Source of the DNA: JBNKVT01 sp050299335 | GTDB lineage: Bacteria > Pseudomonadota > Alphaproteobacteria > Rhodobacterales > Rhodobacteraceae | Direction of reading: 5' to 3' | DNA: 64,000 nucleotides | Assembly (NCBI GenBank): GCA_050299335.1 | Contig: JBNKVT010000003.1 | Span: 6,523 to 70,522 of the forward strand | Shown: positions 31,976-40,315 of the stretch, piece by piece | How the letters are laid out: the number at the start of each line of letters is the position of its first letter | How positions within the stretch are numbered: position 1 is the first letter of the stretch | The notes under the pieces: generated by a model | The model's database searches: none | Told to the model about the DNA's origin: nothing | The model's input: only the letters and a program-made list of their open reading frames with translations | Made by a program: the position numbers and the translations under genes

Positions 31976-33448
31976 ATGACCGATCTTGTCGCCGTTTCCT
32001 TTACCGAAGCCGATGTCGATGCCATTGCCGCCCTGAAGGGAAGGGTGGTTGTGTTCATGACCGGTGAGGGCGGCATGGACCTGTTGGCGCGGCGGGTGAA
32101 CCGGTTGACGCGGGGGGCGCTGAAGCGGCTGGCCGAAAGCGAGGCCTGGGGGGATGTGAAGGATGGCGCCGGGCATGTTGTGTCGCTGCCGCCCGGCATG
32201 GCGGCCGAGGCGGTGCAGGTGATCCGGCTGGAAAAGCGCGCCGATGCCGCGACCGCCCGCAAGGCCGGGGCGGCGGCGGCGATCTTCAAGGGGACGAAGC
32301 CGCTGACGGTGCTGGGCGGGGCGCATCGGCTTGTGGCGGAGGTCGTTTATGGGCTGGCGCTGCGGTCTTACGCCTTCACCGCGCATCTGACCGGCGAGAA
32401 GGAGAGGGCGGCCAACCAGCCGGTTTCGGTGATGGTGACGAAGCCCAAGGAGGTGCAGGCGGCGGTGAAGCCCTTGCTGGCGGTGGCCGAGGGGGTGTTC
32501 TTTACCCGCGATCTCACCAACGAGCCGGCGAATGTGCTGACGACGACGGAATTTGCCGAGCGGCTGGTCGGGCTGAAGAAGGCGGGGCTGAAGGTGACGG
32601 TGCTGGAGGAGCCGGAGCTGGAGAAGCTGGGGATGCGCACGCTGCTGTCGGTGGGCCAGGGCTCGCGGTCGCCGTCGAAGGTCGTGGTGATGGAGTGGAA
32701 GGGCGGCGGCAAGGAGAAGCCGTTTGCGCTGGTCGGCAAGGGCGTCGTGTTCGATACCGGCGGGATCTCGATCAAGCCGGCGGCCGGCATGGACGAGATG
32801 ACCATGGATATGGGCGGCGCCGGGGTGGTGGCCGGGGTGATGAAGGCGCTGGCCTTGCGGAAGGCGAAGGCGAATGTCGTCGGGCTGGTGGGCCTGGTCG
32901 AGAACATGCCGGACGGCAACGCGACCCGGCCCGGCGATGTGATCCGCACGATGAAGGGCGACACGGTCGAGATCACCAATACCGATGCCGAGGGGCGGCT
33001 GGTGCTGGCCGATGTGCTCTGGTACGCGCAGGAGAAATTCAAGCCGGTGGGGATGGTGGATCTGGCCACGCTGACCGGGGCGATCATCATCGCCCTTGGC
33101 CACGAGAATGCCGGGGTGTTTGCCAATGACGACACGCTTGCGGACCGGTTCCTGAAGGCAGCCGGGGCCGAGGACGAGGGCGCCTGGCGGATGCCGCTGG
33201 GGGCGGCCTATGCCAAGCAGCTGAAAAGTGCTGTTGCCGATGTGAACAATGTCGGCGGGCGGCCTGCCGGGTCGATCACGGCGGCGGAGTTTCTGAAGCG
33301 GTTCGTGAAGGATGACGTGCCCTGGATTCACCTCGATATCGCCGGGGTGGCGCGGGTGAAGGCCGATACCGATCTGGCGCCGAAGGGCTCGACCGGCTGG
33401 GGCGTGCGCAGCCTCGCTCGGCTGATCCGCGATCATTACGAGGGGTGA
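31976..33448 (+). CDS. pepA: Leucyl aminopeptidase (M17)
   Basis: This 490-aa cytosolic di-metal aminopeptidase removes N-terminal residues. The M17 signatures are GKGVVFDTGGISIKPAAGMD (about 255-274), DMGGAGVVAGVM, and NTDAEGRLVLADVLWYAQ (about 338-355), which hold the Zn ligands. The start at 31976 fits the family; a Met 5 codons upstream is less likely. Its stop overlaps the holC start (TGATG). In some bacteria PepA also acts in Xer recombination at plasmid sites; nothing here tests that. Confidence 0.95.
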   Translation: MTDLVAVSFTEADVDAIAALKGRVVVFMTGEGGMDLLARRVNRLTRGALKRLAESEAWGDVKDGAGHVVSLPPGMAAEAVQVIRLEKRADAATARKAGAAAAIFKGTKPLTVLGGAHRLVAEVVYGLALRSYAFTAHLTGEKERAANQPVSVMVTKPKEVQAAVKPLLAVAEGVFFTRDLTNEPANVLTTTEFAERLVGLKKAGLKVTVLEEPELEKLGMRTLLSVGQGSRSPSKVVVMEWKGGGKEKPFALVGKGVVFDTGGISIKPAAGMDEMTMDMGGAGVVAGVMKALALRKAKANVVGLVGLVENMPDGNATRPGDVIRTMKGDTVEITNTDAEGRLVLADVLWYAQEKFKPVGMVDLATLTGAIIIALGHENAGVFANDDTLADRFLKAAGAEDEGAWRMPLGAAYAKQLKSAVADVNNVGGRPAGSITAAEFLKRFVKDDVPWIHLDIAGVARVKADTDLAPKGSTGWGVRSLARLIRDHYEG

Positions 33449-33900
33449 TGGCGGAGGTCCTGTTCTATCACCTGACCGGCTCGACGCTGGAGCAGACGCT
33501 GCCCGAGCTTCTGGAGCGGTCGCTGGCCCGGGACTGGCGGGCGGTGGTGCGCTGCGGCTCGGCGGAGCGGGTGGCCGATCTCGATGCGCGGCTCTGGACC
33601 TTTCGCGGGGACAGCTTTTTGCCCCATGGCGTTGCGGGGACGGGAAACGAGGCAGCGCAGCCGGTCTATCTGACCGCCGGTGGTGAAGTGCCGAACGGTG
33701 CCGATATCCTGTTTCTGGTCGATGGCGCGCGGGTGAATGCCGAGGAAGCCGGGCGCTTTCAGCGGGTCTGCCTGATTTTCAACGGGCATGAGGAGGACGC
33801 CGTGGCCGTGGCGCGGGAGGACTGGAAAGCGGTGACCGGGGCCGGGCTGGTAGCGAAATACTGGGCGCAGGATGGGGGGCGCTGGGTGCAGAAGGCCTGA
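33448..33900 (+). CDS. holC: DNA polymerase III subunit chi
   Basis: This 150-aa clamp-loader accessory subunit links polymerase III to SSB. It shows VLFYHLTGSTLEQTLPELLE, RVADLDARLWTFRGDSFLPH, VPNGADILFLVDGARV and RVCLIFNGHEEDAVAVAREDWK, all typical of HolC. The start ATG overlaps the pepA stop by 1 nt; a GTG one codon earlier is possible. pepA-holC is a conserved proteobacterial pair. Confidence 0.93.
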   Translation: MAEVLFYHLTGSTLEQTLPELLERSLARDWRAVVRCGSAERVADLDARLWTFRGDSFLPHGVAGTGNEAAQPVYLTAGGEVPNGADILFLVDGARVNAEEAGRFQRVCLIFNGHEEDAVAVAREDWKAVTGAGLVAKYWAQDGGRWVQKA

Positions 33901-33951
33901 AATCTGGGGGCGGAACGCGCCTCGCGGTGCGTGGTTTCGCGCGTCGCGCGA

Positions 33952-33970
33952 GAGTATTTGCAAGAAGGAG
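33952..33970 (+). repeat. GAGTATTTG-AAGGAG dispersed motif, copy 1
   Basis: GAGTATTTGCAAGAAGGAG lies 51 nt after the holC stop. A 17/19 match occurs on the minus strand at 63692-63710. Both lie just downstream of genes. The rest of the 186-nt gap (33901-34086) holds no gene. Confidence 0.5.
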
Positions 33971-34086
33971 GAGGTGAGAGGCTCTTCCCGGTCGCGCCAC
34001 GCGCGCCCACCGGAGGGCCTCTGGGCCCGACATGAAGGAATGCGACGGCCCTCGGGCCGGCGCGCCGCTTGTTTGAAGGGGACGGG

Positions 34087-34671
34087 TCAGCGGCGGGTGA
34101 GGATGAGGCGGTTGCCGTCGATCTCGATGCGGTAGCGCGACAGGTAGGACATGCCGAGCAGCGAGCCGGACATCTCGCCGGCATTGACCGAGGCTTCGAT
34201 GTTGGTGTCGCGGAAATCGCCGAGCTGGAAGCTCTCAAGCCGGATCTCGGCGGTGGCGACCTCGCCATTGGCGGTAAAGGCACGGCCGAGATAGCGCAAG
34301 GTGGCGGGGTTGAAGCCGGCGTCGCGTGCATCCTCCCGCGTCAGCACGACCGAGGAGGCGCCGGTATCGACGACGAACTCGACCGGGGTGCCGTTGACCT
34401 GCGCAGTGACGTAGAAATGGCCGTCCGAGGCGCGGGTCAGCGCGATGCGGTCGCCCGACAGGGCCACCGGGGTGGCCGGAAAGAGCTGGGATTTCAGCGT
34501 GTCCTTGAAGCCGTAGGCGATGATCACGAAGGTGAAGATGACGCCCCAGATGGCGGCCTGCTGGAGCGTGGTGCTCATCTTCTGGCGCTGGTCGTAGAGG
34601 AAGTAGCTGGCGACGAACATGCCGAGCAGGATCAGGTAGAAGAGGCGGGCGGTGTCGTCGGGCGTATCCAT
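34087..34671 (-). CDS. TIGR02281-family retropepsin-like aspartic protease
   Basis: This 194-aa protein has two N-terminal membrane segments (about 9-26 and 38-55) and a C-terminal periplasmic or membrane-proximal domain with EFVVDTGASSVVLTREDA (Asp102 in DTGAS), GRAFTANGEVATAEIRLES and SGSLLGMSYLSRYRI. A single DTGAS motif implies a dimeric retropepsin-like enzyme. The substrate is unknown. It lies 2 nt after marC in the same direction. Confidence 0.88.
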   Translation of the reverse strand: MDTPDDTARLFYLILLGMFVASYFLYDQRQKMSTTLQQAAIWGVIFTFVIIAYGFKDTLKSQLFPATPVALSGDRIALTRASDGHFYVTAQVNGTPVEFVVDTGASSVVLTREDARDAGFNPATLRYLGRAFTANGEVATAEIRLESFQLGDFRDTNIEASVNAGEMSGSLLGMSYLSRYRIEIDGNRLILTRR

Positions 34672-34673
34672 TC

Positions 34674-35291
34674 CTAGCCTCCGATCAGGCCAACATTGGT
34701 GAGGCCGTCGAGGACGAACTGGACGGCGAGGGCGGCCAGCAGCATGCCGAGAAGCCGGGTGATGACGTCGATGCCGGTGCTGCCGAGGATGCGTTCGATC
34801 AGGCTGCCGAGCTGGAAGAACAGAAACGCGGTCAGGACGACCAGTGCCATCGTGGCGACGATGAGGGTCAGGGTGGCCGGGTCTTCGGAATTGGCACCCG
34901 CAAGCAGGATGGTGGTGGCGATGGCCCCCGGCCCGGCGATCAGCGGCACCGCGAGGGGGAAGACCGAGGGGTCATGATCGTCGTGCTCGATTTCCTGGGA
35001 CCGGCGGGCGTTGCGGCGTTTGAAGAGCATTTCGACGGCGATGAGAAAGAGGAGCAGGCCACCGGCGATGCGGAAGGCCGGCAGCGAGATGCCGACGAAG
35101 CCCAGCACCGCCTCGCCGGCCAGCGCGAACATGAGCAGGATGGCAACGGCCAGCAGGCAGGCGCTGGTGGAAATGGCGAGACGGCGGCGGCGGTCCATGC
35201 CTTGCGTCAGGGCGGCGAAGATCGGGGTCAGGCCTATGGGGTCGATGATGACGAAGAAGGTCACATAGGTGGTGAAGAAGATCTCGGTCAC
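34674..35291 (-). CDS. MarC-family (UPF0056) integral membrane protein
   Basis: This 205-aa protein has six hydrophobic helices starting VTEIFFTTYVTFFVIIDPIG. LTPIFAALTQGMDRRRRLAI, PLAVPLIAGPGAIATTILL and the C-terminal RLLGMLLAALAVQFVLDGLT are typical of MarC. Despite the name no resistance role is established. The start is GTG at 35291, overlapping the stop of the ABC-F gene (GTGA); earlier in-frame Met codons lie inside that gene. Confidence 0.9.
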   Translation of the reverse strand: MTEIFFTTYVTFFVIIDPIGLTPIFAALTQGMDRRRRLAISTSACLLAVAILLMFALAGEAVLGFVGISLPAFRIAGGLLLFLIAVEMLFKRRNARRSQEIEHDDHDPSVFPLAVPLIAGPGAIATTILLAGANSEDPATLTLIVATMALVVLTAFLFFQLGSLIERILGSTGIDVITRLLGMLLAALAVQFVLDGLTNVGLIGG

Positions 35292-37150
35292 GGGGCCCCT
35301 CCGGCGGCTTCGAGCCGTTCGAGGGCGGCGAGCCACAGCGCCTCGGCGCGTTCAAGTCCGTCGATGACCTCGCCGCGTTTCTTCTGCCATTTCTCGATTT
35401 CTTCCGTATCGCCGCGTTCATAGAGGCCGGGATTGGCCAGCCGCGCGTCGATATTGGAGCGCATTTCCTCGAGCTTGGCCACCCGCGCCTCGCATTTCAC
35501 CACCTCGGCCTTGAGCGGCGAGACGGTGGCACGGGCGGGCCTGGCGGGTTTTTTCTCCTTCGGTTTCTGGGGTTTGCGCGAGGCGACGCCGCGTTCGGAC
35601 AGCAAAAGCCGCGCATAGGCGTCGAGGTCGTCCTGGAACGGCGTGACGCGGCCGTCCTTGACCAGCCAGAGGCGGTCGGCGACCAGTTCAATCAGATGCG
35701 GGTCGTGGGAGACGAGGATGACCGCGCCCTGATATTCGGTCAGCGCGCGGACCAGCGCCTCGCGGCTTTCAATGTCAAGATGGTTGGTGGGCTCGTCGAG
35801 GATGATCAGATGCGGGGCGTCGATGGTGGCGATCAGAAGCGACAGGCGGGCCTTCTGGCCGCCGGAGAGGCGGGCCACGGGCGTGTCGGCGATCTCGGCG
35901 CGGATGCCGCCGGCGGCGAGGCGGGCGCGGATCTTGCCGGGCAGTTCGGTCGGTCGCAGGCGGTGGATGTGCTGGATCGGGGTCTCGTCGACATGCAGCT
36001 CGTCGACCTGGTGCTGGGCGAAATAGCCGATGCGCAGCTTCGGAGCGCGATGGAGGCGGCCCTGCGACGGTTTCAGCCGGTCGGACAGCAGTTTCGACAG
36101 GGTCGATTTGCCCTGGCCGTTGGCGCCCAGAAGCGCGATGCGGTCGTCCTGGTCGATGCGGAGGTCGAGGTTTTTCAGCACCGGCGGGCCGCCATAGCCG
36201 ACGGCGACGTCTTCGAGGCGGATGATGGGGGGCGACAGTTCCTCCGGCGAGGGAAAGTTGAAGGCTGCCACGCCGCCATCGACGTCGAGCTCTATCGTGC
36301 CCATGCGTTCGAGCGCCTTGATCCGGCTCTGCGCCTGGCGGGCCTTGGAGGCCTTGTAGCGGAAGCGGTCGATATAGGTCTGCATATGGGCGCGGGTGGC
36401 GTCGAGTTTCTTTTTCTCGGCCAGTTGCTGCTCGAAGCGCGCCTGCCGCTGGCGGGCGAAACTGTCATAGGTGCCGGTGTAATAGGTCAGTTTGCGGCGG
36501 TCGAGATGCAGGATGCCGCCGACCGCCCGGTTCAGGAGCTGGCGGTCATGGGAGATGATGAGGACGGTATGAGGGTAGCGCGACAGGTAGGTTTCCAGCC
36601 AGATCGTGCCTTCGAGGTCGAGATAGTTGGTGGGCTCGTCGAGGAGCAGGATATCGGGCTGCGAAAACAGCACGGCGGCAAGCGCCACGCGCATGCGCCA
36701 GCCACCGGAGAAGTCGGAGCAGGGGCGCTGCTGGGCTTGTGCGTCGAAGCCGAGCCCGTTCAGGATCGCCCCGGCCCGGGCTTCGGCGGAATGGGCGTCG
36801 ATATCGGTCAGGCGGGTCTGGATCTCGGCGATACGGGTGGGGTCGGTGGCGGTTTCGGCCTCGGCCAGCAGGGCGGCGCGTTCGGTGTCGGCGGCGAGCA
36901 CGGTGTCGATGAGCGAGGTACTGGACGAGGGGACCTCCTGGGCGACGCCGCCGATGCGGGCGCCGCGGGGGATTTCGATTTCGCCGGAATCGAGGCTGAG
37001 CTCGCCGTAGATGAGGCGGAACAGCGTGGTCTTGCCGGTGCCGTTGCGCCCGACAAAGCCGACCTTGTGGCCGGTGGGGATCACGGCCGAGGCGTCCTCG
37101 AAGAGGGGGCGCCCTTCCATGAGGAAGGTGATATTGCGCAAGCTGAGCAT
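35288..37150 (-). CDS. ABC-F family ATPase
   Basis: This 620-aa soluble protein carries two ABC domains in tandem. The first has GRNGTGKTTLFRLIYGE (about 34-50) and FSGGWRMRVALA, the second GANGQGKSTLSKLLSDR and LSGGQKARLSLLIA; both have LLDEPTNYLDL or ILDEPTNHLDI. A linker between them (about 235-310) contains YIDRFRYKASKARQAQSRI, the ABC-F tRNA-contact element, and a basic C-terminal coiled coil closes the protein. It acts on ribosomes rather than as a transporter. The start at 37150 gives MLSLRNITFLMEGRPLFEDA. It heads the leftward unit with marC and the aspartic protease. Confidence 0.92.
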   Translation of the reverse strand: MLSLRNITFLMEGRPLFEDASAVIPTGHKVGFVGRNGTGKTTLFRLIYGELSLDSGEIEIPRGARIGGVAQEVPSSSTSLIDTVLAADTERAALLAEAETATDPTRIAEIQTRLTDIDAHSAEARAGAILNGLGFDAQAQQRPCSDFSGGWRMRVALAAVLFSQPDILLLDEPTNYLDLEGTIWLETYLSRYPHTVLIISHDRQLLNRAVGGILHLDRRKLTYYTGTYDSFARQRQARFEQQLAEKKKLDATRAHMQTYIDRFRYKASKARQAQSRIKALERMGTIELDVDGGVAAFNFPSPEELSPPIIRLEDVAVGYGGPPVLKNLDLRIDQDDRIALLGANGQGKSTLSKLLSDRLKPSQGRLHRAPKLRIGYFAQHQVDELHVDETPIQHIHRLRPTELPGKIRARLAAGGIRAEIADTPVARLSGGQKARLSLLIATIDAPHLIILDEPTNHLDIESREALVRALTEYQGAVILVSHDPHLIELVADRLWLVKDGRVTPFQDDLDAYARLLLSERGVASRKPQKPKEKKPARPARATVSPLKAEVVKCEARVAKLEEMRSNIDARLANPGLYERGDTEEIEKWQKKRGEVIDGLERAEALWLAALERLEAAGGAP

Positions 37151-37303
37151 GGCGGGGGTGTGGCGTGGAACGGGGGACAAGTCAACGGGGGTGATTGGGG
37201 GGGCGATTTGGGCTTTCCCTTTCGGTTCGGGGCGTGGTATCCGCGCCCGGAAATCAATGACAGGGGGCCGTCGCGGTCGCCCGCACATCACCAAGAGGTA
37301 GAC

Positions 37304-37726
37304 ATGGCCATTCAGCGCACGTTTTCGATCATCAAGCCCGACGCGACCAAGCGGAACCTGACCGGCAAGATCGTTGCCAAGTTCGAGGCTGCGGGGCTGA
37401 GGGTCGTGGCCTCGAAGCGCATTCACCTGTCGAAGGCGCAGGCCGGGCAGTTCTATGCGGTGCACAAGGAACGGCCCTTCTACGATGAGCTGTGCGAGTT
37501 CATGGCCTCGGCGCCGATCGTGGTGCAGGTGCTGGAGGGCGAGGACGCGATTGCGAAGAACCGCGAAGTGATGGGGGCGACCAACCCGGCGGAAGCCGCG
37601 GACGGCACGATCCGTAAAGAATTTGCGCTGTCGATCGGCGAGAATTCGGTGCATGGGTCGGACGGGCCGGAGACGGCAGCCGAAGAGATCGCGTTCTTCT
37701 TTTCGGGGCTTGAGCTGGTCGGGTAG
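37304..37726 (+). CDS. ndk: Nucleoside diphosphate kinase
   Basis: This 140-aa enzyme balances NTP pools by transferring phosphate through an active-site His. It reads MAIQRTFSIIKPDATKRNLT, then VMGATNPAEAADGTIRKEFA and ENSVHGSDGPETAAEEI, where the His of SVHGSD is catalytic. AAGAGG lies upstream of the ATG. The gene is monocistronic with a terminator about 55 nt downstream. Confidence 0.96.
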   Translation: MAIQRTFSIIKPDATKRNLTGKIVAKFEAAGLRVVASKRIHLSKAQAGQFYAVHKERPFYDELCEFMASAPIVVQVLEGEDAIAKNREVMGATNPAEAADGTIRKEFALSIGENSVHGSDGPETAAEEIAFFFSGLELVG

Positions 37727-37781
37727 TTTCTTCTTCGACCAAGCGGTGTCCGACCTGCGGTCGGACGAGTCATATGTCAAA

Positions 37782-37806
37782 GCCCTGCCTCCGGCAGGGC
37801 TTTTCC
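37782..37806 (+). terminator. Intrinsic terminator after ndk
   Basis: GCCCTGCC-TCC-GGCAGGGC (37782-37800) is a perfect 8-bp stem followed by TTTTCC. Confidence 0.85.
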
Positions 37807-37864
37807 GGTTTTAGGCCGCTGAGAAGCCCTCACCTGGGGTGAGGGCATGGTCGCGTTTCGCATC

Positions 37865-37933
37865 TGAGCGCCCGCCTCAAGGACGAGCCGCTCGCGCGGT
37901 CGCCCTGCGGGCGATCCTTGACCCGGGCGCTCA
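37865..37933. repeat. 69-nt imperfect inverted repeat overlapping the purN stop codon
   Basis: TGAGCGCCCGCCTCAAGGA (37865-37883) and TCCTTGACCCGGGCGCTCA (37915-37933) match as inverted arms at 17 of 19 positions. The loop contains further self-complementary GC runs. The right arm covers the purN stop. The CCGGGTCAAGG core recurs at 60294, so this looks like a dispersed palindromic element that may also stabilise or terminate the purN transcript. Confidence 0.7.
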
Positions 37934-38536
37934 GACGCGGTCGGGGAAGAGGGAGAGGGGGGTGAAGTCGCCGGTGGCGAAACGGGCGAGGACGGCGGGG
38001 TAGAGGCGGTGTTCCTGGGTGAGGACGCGGGCGGCGAGGGTGTCAGGCGTGTCGTCGGGGCGGACGAAGACCGCGGACTGGCCGAGGATGGGGCCGGTGT
38101 CGAGCTCGGGGGTGACGACATGGACGGTGCAGCCGTGGATGGCCACACCATCGGCCAGGGCGCGGGCGTGGGTGTTCAGGCCCTTGTAGGCAGGCAGGAG
38201 CGAGGGGTGGATGTTGAGGATTTGGGTCTCAAAGCGGGTGACGAACTCGGCCGACAGGAGGCGCATGAAGCCGGCCAGGCAGATAATGTCGGGGGTGTGG
38301 GCGTCGAGCGTGGCGGCGAGAGCGGTTTCAAAGGCCTGTTTGTCTGCGAAGGCCTTGTGATCGACGATTTCGGTGGCGACGCCGCGCGCCCGGGCCTTGG
38401 CGATGCCGCCCGCCTCGGGGCGATTCGAAACCACGAGGCAAGGTTCGGCGGCGTGGTCCGGGTCTGTCATCGCCTCCAGGAGGGCTTCCATGTTGGAGCC
38501 GCCGCCGGAGATCAGGATGGCGACGCGCTTTTTCAC
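37931..38536 (-). CDS. purN: Phosphoribosylglycinamide formyltransferase
   Basis: This 201-aa enzyme formylates GAR with 10-formyl-THF in purine synthesis. It shows VAILISGGGSNMEALLEAM at the N-terminus, ICLAGFMRLLSAEFV, the catalytic ILNIHPSLLPAYKGLNTHAR, and VVTPELDTGPILGQ with the catalytic Asp. Its start overlaps the purM stop by 4 nt. Confidence 0.96.
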   Translation of the reverse strand: MKKRVAILISGGGSNMEALLEAMTDPDHAAEPCLVVSNRPEAGGIAKARARGVATEIVDHKAFADKQAFETALAATLDAHTPDIICLAGFMRLLSAEFVTRFETQILNIHPSLLPAYKGLNTHARALADGVAIHGCTVHVVTPELDTGPILGQSAVFVRPDDTPDTLAARVLTQEHRLYPAVLARFATGDFTPLSLFPDRV

Positions 38537-39579
38537 GCCAGCGTGCCGGTATAGGAGACGCCGTCACCCCTGGTGACGCGGCCGATCTCGTAGACGGTCT
38601 CGCCTGCGGTGACGAGGGTGTTGCAGATATCGGCGGCGTGGGCGGGGGCGGCGACGGCGATCATGCCGAGGCCGCAGTTGAAGGTCTTCAGGGCTTCGGG
38701 CAGGGGGAGATCGGCGTTGCGGATCAACCAGCCGAAAACCGGCGGCAGCGGCCATGCAGAGAGGTCGATCTCGGCGCCGAGGCCGTCAGGGAGGACGCGC
38801 GGCAGGTTCTCGGTCAGGCCGCCGCCGGTGATATGGGCCAGCGCGTTGAGGCCGGGCTGGCGGAGGGCGGCGAGGCAGGCCGGGACATAGATGCGGGTGG
38901 GGGCGAGGAGGGCCTCTCCCAAGGTGCCGTCGGAGAAAGGCGACGGGGTCTGCCAGCCGAGATTGGTGCGTTCGACGATCTTGCGGACAAGGGAATAGCC
39001 GTTGGAATGGACGCCGTTCGAGGCGAGGCCGAGGAGGATATCGCCCTCGGCGACATCGCGGGGCAGGGCGGTTCCGCGTTCCATGGCGCCGACGGCGAAA
39101 CCGGCGAGGTCGAAATCCTTGGCGGCGTACATGCCGGGCATTTCGGCGGTCTCGCCGCCGATCAGGGCGGCACCGGATTGGCGGCAGCCCTCGGCGATGC
39201 CTTCGATGATGCGGGCGGCGGGCTCGACCTCGAGCTTGCCGGTGGCGAAATAGTCGAGGAAGAACAGGGGCTCGGCGCCCTGGCAGACGAGGTCGTTGAC
39301 GCACATGGCGACGAGGTCGATGCCGATGGTGTCGAGCTTGCCGAGGTCGATGGCGATGCGGAGCTTGGTGCCGACACCATCGGTGGCGGCGACGAGGACG
39401 GGGTCGGTAAACCCGGCGGCCTTGAGGTCGAAAAGCGCCCCGAAGCCGCCGAGGCCGGACATGGTGCCGGGGCGGGTGGTTGCGGCGGCGGCGGGTTTGA
39501 TGCGCTCGACGAGGGCGTTGCCGGCATCGATATCGACGCCGGCATCAGCGTAGGTAATCTTTTCCCGAAGGTCGGTCAT
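38533..39579 (-). CDS. purM: Phosphoribosylformylglycinamidine cyclo-ligase
   Basis: This 348-aa AIR synthetase works one step after FGAM formation in purine synthesis. It begins MTDLREKITYADAGVDIDAG and shows LVAATDGVGTKLRIAIDLGK, CVNDLVCQGAEPLFFLDYFA, GGETAEMPGMY and THITGGG-like ALAHITGGGLTENLPRVLPD. The start at 39579 fits the family; upstream codons are open but unrelated. It forms the usual purM-purN operon. Confidence 0.96.
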   Translation of the reverse strand: MTDLREKITYADAGVDIDAGNALVERIKPAAAATTRPGTMSGLGGFGALFDLKAAGFTDPVLVAATDGVGTKLRIAIDLGKLDTIGIDLVAMCVNDLVCQGAEPLFFLDYFATGKLEVEPAARIIEGIAEGCRQSGAALIGGETAEMPGMYAAKDFDLAGFAVGAMERGTALPRDVAEGDILLGLASNGVHSNGYSLVRKIVERTNLGWQTPSPFSDGTLGEALLAPTRIYVPACLAALRQPGLNALAHITGGGLTENLPRVLPDGLGAEIDLSAWPLPPVFGWLIRNADLPLPEALKTFNCGLGMIAVAAPAHAADICNTLVTAGETVYEIGRVTRGDGVSYTGTLA

Positions 39580-39714
39580 GGCTGGTCGCTCCGCGCAGGG
39601 GATTCGCTTGCTGCGACCTAGCAAGAGCGGGCGGGAGTGTCCATCTGTGGCGGATCGGGAGCTTGAAACCGGACTTGACCGGGGCGGGGCTTCTGCTAGT
39701 GCTGCGGGCCAGGC

Positions 39715-39791
39715 GGGCCTGTAGCTCAATTGGTTAGAGCAGAGCGCTCATAACGCTTTGGTTGGGGGTTCGAGTCCCTCCGGGCCTACCA
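39715..39791 (+). tRNA. tRNA with CAT anticodon (probably Ile2, possibly elongator Met)
   Basis: This 77-nt cloverleaf has an encoded CCA: acceptor GGGCCTG/CGGGCCT, anticodon loop CTCATAA, T-arm GTTCGAGTC and discriminator A. The CAT anticodon may be elongator tRNA-Met or a lysidine-modified tRNA-Ile2. The anticodon-arm sequence GAGCGCTCATAACGCTTTGG resembles E. coli ileX more than metT, favouring Ile2, but this is a by-eye judgement. Confidence 0.92.
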
Positions 39792-39922
39792 TGCATGACG
39801 GCATGATCGTGCGAAGGTCCGAAGGGATCCCTCAAGGTACTTCTGCGCGCCCCGAACCGGCGCAGCCACCGATGGCCTCGGTGGCATGCGAAACGCCGGA
39901 TGGCGGTCAGCCGGTCGTGCGG

Positions 39923-40138
39923 CTATTCGGCGGCGATGGTTAGGGCTTCGAGACGGGCGGCCTCGGCATCGTAGGGCAGGTCGGGGACGGCAGCCACCGG
40001 CGGACGGCCGCGATATTGCAGGACATCGGTCTTGGTGAAGCTGGACAGCGCCGCGTCGATCCGATGGGCGCTTTCGAAAGCATTGAAATAGTCGGAAATC
40101 TCGGCAGGACCGCCGAAATGGTGGGTCATGGGTTTCAT
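39923..40138 (-). CDS. Small hypothetical protein
   Basis: This 71-aa soluble protein starts MKPMTHHFGGPAEISDYFNA and ends DAEAARLEALTIAAE. It has no membrane segment and I recognise no family. A lower-GC promoter-like region lies upstream (40140-40290). The Shine-Dalgarno signal is poor and a second ATG lies 3 codons in. Amino-acid composition looks natural rather than frameshifted, so I keep it at moderate confidence. Confidence 0.45.
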   Translation of the reverse strand: MKPMTHHFGGPAEISDYFNAFESAHRIDAALSSFTKTDVLQYRGRPPVAAVPDLPYDAEAARLEALTIAAE

Positions 40139-40315
40139 GGCTACGCTCGCACGGGTTACGGTTACTACCCATCAACCATAATTCGGCAAGGTTAAGGAGA
40201 GCTTGACGGAACGGCTAAAATTGTTCCGGACTGCGCGACAGTCTGGAAGAATTTATTGGCCTGATGGTGGGAATTCCGGTGTAGCGAAGGATCGGTGATC
40301 GCCGGTCGCGCTCGG

